Below, one piece after another: positions 9,112-17,095 of a DNA stretch of 64,000 bases; position 1 is the stretch's first letter; the number at the start of each line of letters is the position of its first letter. The position numbers were made by a program, and so were the translations under genes. The DNA is from Ignavibacteriales bacterium (GTDB taxonomy: Bacteria; Bacteroidota; Ignavibacteria; Ignavibacteriales; Melioribacteraceae), in contig JACKAA010000006.1 of the NCBI GenBank assembly GCA_020635275.1, positions 1 to 64,000 on the forward strand, given 5' to 3'. The notes beneath the pieces are model-generated. The model was given only the letters and a program-made list of their open reading frames with translations, had not been told where the DNA came from and searched no databases.

Positions 9112-11000
9112 ACAAGAATGAAATCAAAAATATTTTAAATGAGTTTGAAAATGTTAAAGTTGGCGTAATTGGTGATTTTGCACTTGATATTTATTATGAT
9201 CTAACACAAAACACGGGTGAAAATTCCTTGGAGACCGGCAAACCAGTTCTATATGGTTCCGAAATAAAATCATATTTGGGTGCTGCCGGAAATATTGTTA
9301 ATAATATTGTTGCGTTAGGTGTTAAGAATGTTTTTGTATTTGGCTTTGTAGGAAATGATATTATTGGAAGAGAGTTAATATATCAATTAAAAGAAAAGAA
9401 TGTCAATACAGAAAATTTACTTCAAATAAATGAAAGTTGGGAAACGTGTGCTTACATTAAACCAATTGAAAACAAAGAAGAAATTTCCAGATTAGATTTT
9501 GGTTCACTTAATCAGACTGATAAAACTCAACTTGATGCGTTATTTGAAAAATTAAAAAGAGAAATTAAAAATCTTGACGTATTAATAATCAATCAACAGT
9601 TCACTAATCCCTTATTAGATTCAAATTCAATTGAAACGCTAAATAATATTATAATTGAAAATCCGCATTGTAAATTTTTTGGTGATCTTCGTAAAGATAG
9701 TACTAAGCTAAAAAATGCGACAATAAAGCTGAATGCACACGTAATATCTAAACTTTTGAAAATAGATTATTTTGATGAAAGAGATACTGAGATTTCGATT
9801 AAGTATTTAAAACAGCTTTATGCAAAAATTGAAACTCCGTTGTTTATGGTCAGAGGTGAAAGCGGATTGATATATGTTGATAATGAAAAAATTTTGACAG
9901 TGCCTGGAATTTACTTAACTGGAGATATTGATAAATTAGGATTAGGCAATACTTGTATAAGTGCTTTTGCTGTTGGATTAGGAAGTAATTCATCGATTAA
10001 AGATTCTTTAGAGATTGCAAATTTAGCAAATGCTATTGTTGTAAAAAGAATAAAACAAACCGGAACTGCTTCTCCAGAGGAAATACTTAAATTAGCCGAA
10101 GAAAGTTATTATAATTATGATTTGGCATTAGCGCATGATCCAAGAAAAGCGAAATATTTTGAAAATACAGAAATTGAAATTATTGGGGAGTTGCCGAAAA
10201 ACTTAGAAATTAAAAATGTAATTCTTGACCATGATGGAACAATATCAACTTTGCGTGAAGGTTGGGAAATTGTGATGCATCAAGTTATGATGGAAGAAAT
10301 CTGCGGTGAAAAATTAAAAGATCTTGCCACAGATGAATATAATCGATTATCAAATAAATGTGAAAAATATATTAGTGATACAACCGGTGTTCAAACAATA
10401 ATGCAGATGTACGGTTTAAGAGATATTGTTGATGAAGAATGGTTTATAGAAAAATCTAAAATAAAAACTCCATCTGAATATAAAGCAATCTTTTTAGATC
10501 GCTTAATGCTGAACGTGAATGATAGAATTAAAAAATTTGAAAATGGTGAACGAACAATTCATGACTTTTCAATTTTGGGAGCTATAAATTTACTGAACGC
10601 TCTGAAAAATAAAAATTTGAAATTGTTTTTAGCAAGCGGCACAGATGAAGATAATGTAGTAATTGAAGCAAATGCATTAGGATATGGAAAGTTATTCGAC
10701 GGCGGCATCAGAGGATCAAAAGGAAATGAAATTGGAGATGCAAAGAAAATTGTTATAAATAGAATAATTACCGAAGGACATTGCGAAGGTGAAAATTTGA
10801 TGGTTATTGGAGATGGGCCAGTTGAAATAATAGAAGGAAGAAAAGTTGGTGCATTTTGTATTGGTGTTGCATCTGATGAAATAAGAAGACACGGAATTAA
10901 TTACAAAAAGAGAACTCGTTTGATCAGGGCTGGTGCAAATATTGTTATTCCGGATTTTTCACAACTTGATCAATTACTAAAAATACTATTCAAAAATTAA
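9108..11000 (+). CDS. PfkB/RfaE-type sugar-kinase-like domain fused to HAD phosphatase domain
   Basis: A 630-residue two-domain protein. Residues 10-330 follow the ribokinase/PfkB fold of HldE domain I (VGVIGDFALDIYYD, YLGAAGNIVNNIVALG). The usual catalytic GxGD is GLGN here (N281), so kinase activity is doubtful. Residues 370-630 are a HAD hydrolase with all four motifs: LDHDGTI (D374, D376), FLASGTDE, K in RGSKGNEIGDAKK and VIGDGPVE. The start overlaps the GmhA-like gene by four bases and a GH2 gene follows after eight. Together they could isomerise and dephosphorylate a sugar phosphate. Unlike HldE, there is no nucleotidyltransferase domain. Confidence 0.85.
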   Translation: MNKNEIKNILNEFENVKVGVIGDFALDIYYDLTQNTGENSLETGKPVLYGSEIKSYLGAAGNIVNNIVALGVKNVFVFGFVGNDIIGRELIYQLKEKNVNTENLLQINESWETCAYIKPIENKEEISRLDFGSLNQTDKTQLDALFEKLKREIKNLDVLIINQQFTNPLLDSNSIETLNNIIIENPHCKFFGDLRKDSTKLKNATIKLNAHVISKLLKIDYFDERDTEISIKYLKQLYAKIETPLFMVRGESGLIYVDNEKILTVPGIYLTGDIDKLGLGNTCISAFAVGLGSNSSIKDSLEIANLANAIVVKRIKQTGTASPEEILKLAEESYYNYDLALAHDPRKAKYFENTEIEIIGELPKNLEIKNVILDHDGTISTLREGWEIVMHQVMMEEICGEKLKDLATDEYNRLSNKCEKYISDTTGVQTIMQMYGLRDIVDEEWFIEKSKIKTPSEYKAIFLDRLMLNVNDRIKKFENGERTIHDFSILGAINLLNALKNKNLKLFLASGTDEDNVVIEANALGYGKLFDGGIRGSKGNEIGDAKKIVINRIITEGHCEGENLMVIGDGPVEIIEGRKVGAFCIGVASDEIRRHGINYKKRTRLIRAGANIVIPDFSQLDQLLKILFKN

Positions 11001-11008
11001 ATATTGGT

Positions 11009-13582
11009 ATGAATAAAATAATCCTAAAAGATAATTGGAAATTAATTTCTTCAGAAAAATTAAATTCTCCTGATGGACAAATAATTGCTTCAAATAAATT
11101 TAATGTTGAAAACTGGCTTGATGCAAAAATACCTTCTACTGTTTTAGCATCATTAGTTGAAAATGGAGTTTATAAAAATCCTTACTTTGGAAAAAATCTA
11201 AATGATATTCCGACCGAACAATTTCAAATCCCTTGGTGGTATAGAAATGTCTTTGAAATAAGTGAAGATCAAACAAAGCAAAATATTTTATTATCATTTG
11301 ATGGGATTAATTATAAAGCAAATGTTTGGCTTAATGGAATTCTAATTGCAGATTTAAATACTTTGTTTGGTTCATATAGGCGTTTCCAATTTGATATAAC
11401 TGATAAAATTAATGTTGGTAAAAACTATATTGCAATTGAAGTGATTCCGCCCAAGCCTGGTGATTTTACAATTGGATTTGTCGATTGGAATCCGAGTCCG
11501 CCTGATAATAACTTAGGAATTTTCAGAGATATATCATTAGAATTTAATAATGGTGTTTCAATCAAAAATACTTTTGTTGAAAGTAAATTAGACATTGAAA
11601 ATTTTAGCAAAGCAGAACTAAAGTTAACAGCTGAATTGCACAATCATACAAAAAAAGATTTTAGTGGAAATTTGACAGGACATTTTGAAAATGTTCAAAT
11701 AAGTAAAATCATAAATTTGTCACCTAATGAAAAAGTAATTGTTGAGTTTAATTATGAGGATTTTCCCGAATTAGAAATAGAGAATCCCAGAATTTGGTGG
11801 CCCAATAATTTAGGTGATCAAAATTTATATAATCTTAAATTTACTTTAACTGCTAATGATGAAATTATTGATGAAAATGAAACAAAATTTGGAATTAGAA
11901 AAGTTGAAGATTATATAAATGACGGAGGCCATAGAGGCTTTAAAATAAATGGCCGTAAAGTTTTAATTAGAGGTGCCGGCTGGACTGATGATCTCTTTCT
12001 GCAAGATACTGATGAATCGTTAGCAACTCAGATTCAATATGTAAAGGACATGAATCTTAACTGCATAAGATTGGAAGGATTTTGGGGCAAAGATCATAAG
12101 CTCTACGATTTATGTGATGAAAATGGAATTTTAATGATGGTTGGTTGGAGCTGTCAATGGGAACATGAACAATATTTAGGTAAACCGGTGCATCCTAAAT
12201 ATGGCGGTGTAATAGAAAAAGATGAAATTGAATTAGTTGCTAAAGCCTGGGAAGATCAAGTAATATGGTTAAGAAATCATCCGTCAATATTTGTTTGGTC
12301 AGTTGGAAGTGATATGCTTCCTCATCCGGACCTTGAACGAAAATATATTGAAACTTTTGATAAATATGATAGTACCCGACCTTATTTAAATTCAACGGGA
12401 GGTGTTGGAAGTGAGCAGGGAATTATAACTAGTGAAGAAATTATTAGTGATATAAGCGGTTCTTCTCGAGTTAAAATGTTAGGGCCATATGCATATACTC
12501 CTCCGGTATATTGGTATACAAATAAAAATTTAGGAGGTGCTTACGGATTTAATACTGAAACTTGTCCAGGTGCAAATGTATCTCCAATTGAAAGTATAAA
12601 AAAGTTTATTCCGGAACAAAATCTTTGGCCAATTGATGATGTTTGGAATTTCCATTGCGGTAAAAATTATTTTTCAAATATAGATAGAACTCAAACGGCA
12701 ATTGAAAAACGATATGGACAACCGCTCAATGCTGAAGATTTTACATTTAAGGCTCAGGTTCTAAATTATGAATTAATGCGACCAATGTTTGAAGCATTTC
12801 AAATAAATCAAAAAAATGCGACCGGTATAATTCAATGGATGCTGAATTCTGCTTGGCCGGAAATGTACTGGCAGTTGTATGATACTTTTTTAATGCCTAA
12901 CGGGGCATATTTTGGGGCAAAGAAAGCAAACCAATCAATTCAGCTAATCTATAATTATGGTGATAATTCTATCTATATAATTAATAATTCACTTTCCTGT
13001 TATGAAAATCTTGTAGCCGCTGTTAAAATATTTGATATAAATTCAAATTTGATTTACAATGAATTAATAAATCTGAAAATTGAATCTGAATCATCAAAAC
13101 TAATTTTAGCTATTCCGGAGAATTTAAATTTCTCACCAAACTATTTTCTTGATCTGACACTCATTCAAAATTCTGAAAAAGAAATTGCAAGGAATTTTTA
13201 TTGGTTATCAACAAAAGAAGATATTTTGGATTATGAAGCAGAAGTTGAAGGTTGGCCATATTATACTCCAAGTAAGCAGTATTCAGATTTTACTGCTTTG
13301 AAAAATTTGCCAAATGTTGAATTAAAAGTATCAACAGAAGTTAATTTTGAAAATAATCAGATACAGATAGACATAGAGAATAAAAATGATTCAATAGCAT
13401 TCTTTGTTGAACTATTATTTTTTGATATTGATTCAGAAGATGTAATACTTCCGGTATTTTGGAGTGACAATTATATAAGTATTTTACCAAATGAATTAAG
13501 AAAAATCACAGCAACATTTAAGAATTCTGAAAAACTTAAAAATGCCGAACTAAGACTTAAGGGTTGGAATTTAAAAAACTAA
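11009..13582 (+). CDS. Glycoside hydrolase family 2, exo-beta-D-glucosaminidase/mannosidase-like
   Basis: An 857-residue protein without a signal peptide, so it probably acts in the cytoplasm on imported oligosaccharides. The GH2 layout is visible: sugar-binding jelly-roll (1-180, with WWYRNVFEI and ANVWLNGILIADL), Ig-like domains, then a TIM barrel from about 305 (FKINGRKVLIRGAGW). The acid/base lies in WSVGSDMLPHPD (D435) and the nucleophile in GFNTETCPG (E517). GSD rather than NE is the signature of the CsxA exo-glucosaminidase / mannosylglycoprotein endo-beta-mannosidase branch. Specificity within that branch cannot be decided by eye. Confidence 0.88.
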   Translation: MNKIILKDNWKLISSEKLNSPDGQIIASNKFNVENWLDAKIPSTVLASLVENGVYKNPYFGKNLNDIPTEQFQIPWWYRNVFEISEDQTKQNILLSFDGINYKANVWLNGILIADLNTLFGSYRRFQFDITDKINVGKNYIAIEVIPPKPGDFTIGFVDWNPSPPDNNLGIFRDISLEFNNGVSIKNTFVESKLDIENFSKAELKLTAELHNHTKKDFSGNLTGHFENVQISKIINLSPNEKVIVEFNYEDFPELEIENPRIWWPNNLGDQNLYNLKFTLTANDEIIDENETKFGIRKVEDYINDGGHRGFKINGRKVLIRGAGWTDDLFLQDTDESLATQIQYVKDMNLNCIRLEGFWGKDHKLYDLCDENGILMMVGWSCQWEHEQYLGKPVHPKYGGVIEKDEIELVAKAWEDQVIWLRNHPSIFVWSVGSDMLPHPDLERKYIETFDKYDSTRPYLNSTGGVGSEQGIITSEEIISDISGSSRVKMLGPYAYTPPVYWYTNKNLGGAYGFNTETCPGANVSPIESIKKFIPEQNLWPIDDVWNFHCGKNYFSNIDRTQTAIEKRYGQPLNAEDFTFKAQVLNYELMRPMFEAFQINQKNATGIIQWMLNSAWPEMYWQLYDTFLMPNGAYFGAKKANQSIQLIYNYGDNSIYIINNSLSCYENLVAAVKIFDINSNLIYNELINLKIESESSKLILAIPENLNFSPNYFLDLTLIQNSEKEIARNFYWLSTKEDILDYEAEVEGWPYYTPSKQYSDFTALKNLPNVELKVSTEVNFENNQIQIDIENKNDSIAFFVELLFFDIDSEDVILPVFWSDNYISILPNELRKITATFKNSEKLKNAELRLKGWNLKN

Positions 13583-13599
13583 AAATTTAGAGGGGAAAA

Positions 13600-14880
13600 A
13601 TGGCAAATCTAGCAATAAGTGGTGCTAATCCTTTAAGAAACATTAAGGAAAATCCATGGCCTGCTTGGCCTATTTGGGATGAGAATGAAGAAAAAGCTCT
13701 TTTATCCGTTTTACAGAGCGGTGTCTGGTCATATAACGGACCAAAAGAAATTGAGTTCAACAAAATTTTTTCTGAGTTTACCGGAACTAAGTTTTCTATA
13801 TGCGCTGCCAATGGAACAGTAACTTTACAGTTGGCATTGGAAGCATTAGGAATAGGCATTGGCGATGAGGTAATTCTTCCAGGTTTAACTTGGCAAGCTA
13901 CTGCAGCTACTGTTATTGATGTAAATGCTACTCCAATTTTGGTTGATATATGTGAAGATACGTGGTGCATTGATCCAGATGCAATTGAAAAAGCTATTAC
14001 ACCAAGAACAAAAGCTATTATTCCGGTTCATTTATATGGGAATTTTGCAGATATGGATAGGATAATGGAAATTGCAAAAAAGCATAATCTTGCAGTTATT
14101 GAAGATTGCGCACATAAACATGGTGGTGAATGGAAAGGTAAAAAAGCAGGCAGTATTGGTGATATCGGAAGTTTCAGTTTTCAACTATCAAAACATTTAA
14201 CTGCTGGAGAAGGTGGAGCTTTAACAACAAATAGTTTAGAACTTGCAGAAAAATTGGATGCTTTAAGAAATTGCGGAAGGAGACCAGAAGGTGAAGAATT
14301 TCAAGATGCTGACAAAGGTGCCGGTGTTTATAGCGATGACGGAAACTTCATTCAATCAGGTAATTATAGAATAACAGAATTTCAAGCGGCCATTTTAGTG
14401 GAAGGTATGAAAAGATTACCTGAACAGAACAAACTCAGAGACGAAAACGGTATTTATATAAATTCCTTGCTTAAAGAATTGCCTGGAATTACTCCAATGA
14501 AAAGGGATGAAAGAGAAACTAAAGAAGCTTACTTTAATTTTTCTTTCCGATATAATAAAGACGAATTTAAAAATCTTCCCACAAATAAATTTCGTGAAGC
14601 TTTGGCTGCAGAATTAGGTCTTACTGTTGAAGGATGCTACGAACCTTTGAATAATGCATCTTTATATGTTCCTAGAACAAAACCTTCAAGACATAAATTA
14701 AGCGATCAATATTGGGAAGACATAAATCCGGCAAGGTTTAATTTGCCTGTCTGCGAAAAAGTTTTTAAAGATATTTCCGTTTGTTTTCATCACAAAATAT
14801 TAATGGGTACAAAAAAAGATATGCAAGATATCGTGGATGCAATTAAAAAAATATATGACAATGCTGAAGAGTTATTGTAA
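13600..14880 (+). CDS. DegT/DnrJ/EryC1/StrS-family PLP aminotransferase
   Basis: The protein has 426 residues. The PLP lysine is K198 (FQLSKHLTAGEGGA), the cofactor-ring aspartate D169 (VIEDCAHKHGG), and LPGLTWQATAATV is a typical substrate-loop segment. The sequence style matches the subgroup containing AHBA synthase and scyllo-inosose/3-oxo-sugar aminotransferases. It converts a keto-sugar (or keto-cyclitol) to an amino-sugar, or the reverse. It is preceded by AGAGGGG and followed after 14 bases by a Gfo/Idh/MocA dehydrogenase, a pairing also known from 3-amino-sugar pathways such as the kanosamine genes ntdA/ntdC of Bacillus. The direction here is unknown. Confidence 0.9.
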   Translation: MANLAISGANPLRNIKENPWPAWPIWDENEEKALLSVLQSGVWSYNGPKEIEFNKIFSEFTGTKFSICAANGTVTLQLALEALGIGIGDEVILPGLTWQATAATVIDVNATPILVDICEDTWCIDPDAIEKAITPRTKAIIPVHLYGNFADMDRIMEIAKKHNLAVIEDCAHKHGGEWKGKKAGSIGDIGSFSFQLSKHLTAGEGGALTTNSLELAEKLDALRNCGRRPEGEEFQDADKGAGVYSDDGNFIQSGNYRITEFQAAILVEGMKRLPEQNKLRDENGIYINSLLKELPGITPMKRDERETKEAYFNFSFRYNKDEFKNLPTNKFREALAAELGLTVEGCYEPLNNASLYVPRTKPSRHKLSDQYWEDINPARFNLPVCEKVFKDISVCFHHKILMGTKKDMQDIVDAIKKIYDNAEELL

Positions 14881-14894
14881 AAAATTGGAGACCT

Positions 14895-15890
14895 ATGAAA
14901 AAGATTAAAATTGTACTAATCGGAGCTGGATTTATTGCAGATTATCATGCCCGGGCTTTACAATTATTGCCAGAGGTTGAAATTGCCGGAGTAGTAGGTT
15001 TACCGATTGAGGCTGTTAAAGGTTTTGCTAATAAGTACAACATCCACAATGTCTCAACTGATTATAAAGATTTTCTTAAAAATAAAGAAATTGATGCCGT
15101 CATTATTAGTACACCAAATAAATTTCATGCCCCAATTGCAATTGATTTTCTAAAAGAAGGCATTGATGTTTTCCTCGAGAAACCAATGGCTGTAAATCCT
15201 AAAGAAGGTGAAAAAATTACAAGAGTTGCCAAAGAAAACAATAGAATTGTAATGATAGGGCATATGTGGCGATTTGATGAAGAAGTAAACTTTATTAAAA
15301 ATCTTATTGATTCAGGAAAACTGGGCAAAATAATAAAAACAAAAGGTTATGGAATTCATGAAAATTGGGGACCCGGAGGTTGGTTTACTAAAAAAGAAAT
15401 TGCCGGCGGAGGAGCTCTTGCAGATATGGGTGTTCATGCAATTGATACAGTTCGTTACATTTTAGGTGATCCAGATCCAACTGAAGTCTATGCAAAAATA
15501 GGTACTTATTTTGGAAATTACGATGTTGACGATAGTGGAATTATAATTATAAGCTGGGATAATGGAACTACATCAATTATTGAAAGTGGATGGTGGCAGC
15601 CTCATATGGATGGTCCGGAAGCAAGTACTCAATTTTTTGGAACAAAAGGATATGCAACTGTCTTACCCACTGCAGTTAAATTAAAATCAGAAGAAAAAAT
15701 TGAAATTCCTTCCATAAATAAAAGCGAACATTGTGACCAATCAATTTACAGTAAACAAATGGAAAAATTTGTTGAATCAATAAAAAGTAGAATTCAGCCA
15801 AATCCGGGATATATTGAAGGACAGAAAGTCCTCGAAATAGTTGATGCAGCATATCAATCATCTGAATTAGGAAAAGTTGTAAAGTTTTAA
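14895..15890 (+). CDS. Gfo/Idh/MocA-family NAD(P)-dependent sugar oxidoreductase
   Basis: A 331-residue cytoplasmic dehydrogenase. The Rossmann fingerprint is at the N-terminus (KIVLIGAGFIADYHARAL), and the EKP motif (VFLEKPMAVNP) marks the nicotinamide/substrate lysine. GGGALADMGVHAIDTVRYI carries the conserved catalytic-site D and H. The neighbouring aminotransferase suggests it produces or consumes a keto-sugar, possibly the 3-keto form; that is inference. RBS GGAGAC precedes the start and the gaps on both sides are 12-14 bases, so it belongs to the site-B operon. Confidence 0.92.
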   Translation: MKKIKIVLIGAGFIADYHARALQLLPEVEIAGVVGLPIEAVKGFANKYNIHNVSTDYKDFLKNKEIDAVIISTPNKFHAPIAIDFLKEGIDVFLEKPMAVNPKEGEKITRVAKENNRIVMIGHMWRFDEEVNFIKNLIDSGKLGKIIKTKGYGIHENWGPGGWFTKKEIAGGGALADMGVHAIDTVRYILGDPDPTEVYAKIGTYFGNYDVDDSGIIIISWDNGTTSIIESGWWQPHMDGPEASTQFFGTKGYATVLPTAVKLKSEEKIEIPSINKSEHCDQSIYSKQMEKFVESIKSRIQPNPGYIEGQKVLEIVDAAYQSSELGKVVKF

Positions 15891-15902
15891 ATTGGAGTTA
15901 TT

Positions 15903-16742
15903 TTGAAGAAAAGTCAAACAATAGGAATTGATTTAGGCGGGACTAATGTTAGGATAGGACTAATTGAGGGTGAGGAAATCATTAAAATTATTTCGAAAAA
16001 GATATCATCAAATGAAACTGAGGATTTTATAATAAATGAGATAGCCGATTCAATTTTTGAGTTATTTAATAAAAATGTAAGTGGAATTGGAATTGGTGTT
16101 CCAAGCATTGTAGATATTGAAAAAGGAATTGTTTACGAAGTTCATAATATTCCTTCATGGCGAAAAGTTTATCTAAAAGATATTTTTGAAAAAATATTTA
16201 ATGTACCGACAAATGTTAATAATGATGTAAATTGTTTTGTTTTAGGTGAAAAACATTTTGGAAAGGGCAAAGGATATCAAAATATTGTTGGATTGGCTAT
16301 GGGAACAGGGTTAGGAGGAGGAATTATAGCAAATGGAAAACTCTATTCCGGAAAAAATGGCGGAGCCGGAGAATTTGGTTTAATGCAATATTTAGATAAA
16401 AATTATGAATATTATTGCAGTGGTCAGTTTTTTAAAGGAAAATTTAACCTAAATGGTGAAGATATTTTAAGAAAAGCTAAAAATTCTGATAAAAAAGCAC
16501 TAAAAATATTTGATGAGTTCGGTGAACATATGGGAAATTTATTGAACTCGATAATGTATGCATTAAATCCTGAACTTATTTTACTTGGAGGATCTGTAAG
16601 TTCATCTTATTCATTTTTTAGGGAAAGCATGTTCAATTCGTTAAAAAAACATGAATTTAAGGTTCAGCTTTCTCAAGTAAAAATTCAAAAATCAACATTA
16701 AAGCATTCAGCTGTTCTTGGAGCTGCCAAATTAATTAGCTGA
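15903..16742 (+). CDS. ROK-family sugar kinase lacking the usual zinc motif
   Basis: The protein has 279 residues and begins with TTG after GGAG. The ATP phosphate loop (IGIDLGGTNVRIGL) and catalytic D108 (NVNNDVNCF) are intact, and MGTGLGGGI is the second phosphate motif. The usual ROK zinc site (GH...CxCGxxGC) is missing: GAGEFGLMQYL has L160 where His is expected, and only C172 remains. It is the only intact sugar kinase in this operon and probably phosphorylates the monosaccharide released by the GH2 enzyme. The substrate is unknown. Confidence 0.85.
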   Translation: MKKSQTIGIDLGGTNVRIGLIEGEEIIKIISKKISSNETEDFIINEIADSIFELFNKNVSGIGIGVPSIVDIEKGIVYEVHNIPSWRKVYLKDIFEKIFNVPTNVNNDVNCFVLGEKHFGKGKGYQNIVGLAMGTGLGGGIIANGKLYSGKNGGAGEFGLMQYLDKNYEYYCSGQFFKGKFNLNGEDILRKAKNSDKKALKIFDEFGEHMGNLLNSIMYALNPELILLGGSVSSSYSFFRESMFNSLKKHEFKVQLSQVKIQKSTLKHSAVLGAAKLIS

Positions 16743-17095
16743 TTATTAACATAAATTTCATGTTAATTTAACAATATAGTAACGCTGAAATTTTATTTTA
16801 AACATGTTTGAAAGAACTTTTTTAATAAATATTGAAAGATAGCCTTAAGTTGTTCTTTCTTGATTCTAATTATGATTTTAAAGTGACTTTTTCCCTTGAC
16901 AAATTATTTTATTATTGTTAACATTGGATTGCGCAATCGTTTGCATTGAACTATTTTCCTTATATTGATTTAAAAGTAAATTGAGATTTGAAGTCCAAGT
17001 TTATTTTTTTTACCAGTGATTTTTACAAATGTTATTTATAAATTAAATACAATCATCAAATAACTAAATCTTTATTTTCACAACAAGGAGGCAGT
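16743..17095. other. 353-base intergenic region carrying the promoter and leader of the envelope operon
   Basis: No gene is seen here. From left to right it holds a weak hairpin after the ROK gene (TTAACAT at 16746 pairing with ATGTTAA at 16760), AT-rich sequence, the TTGACA promoter with operator C, and a long leader of about 165 bases. It ends in a strong ribosome binding site (AAGGAGG) before the start at 17096. Confidence 0.6.
16896..16945 (+). promoter_or_regulatory. Promoter plus LacI-type operator (site C), envelope operon
   Basis: TTGACA (16896-16901) and TAACAT (16919-16924) are spaced by 17 bases, the best sigma70-like promoter in the window. The operator GCAATC|GTTTGC (16933-16944) lies just after the -10 and would cover the transcription start, a classical repression position. 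Confidence 0.75.

Noticed and set aside
8530..11000. ADP-heptose (LPS core) biosynthesis from the GmhA-like and HldE-like genes
   Set aside because: The HldE nucleotidyltransferase domain is missing, the kinase-like domain has N281 in place of Asp, and the genes sit in a LacI-controlled catabolic operon.
16746..16766. Hairpin after the ROK kinase gene as a strong terminator
   Set aside because: The stem is AT-only and is not followed by a T-run, so it is at best weak.
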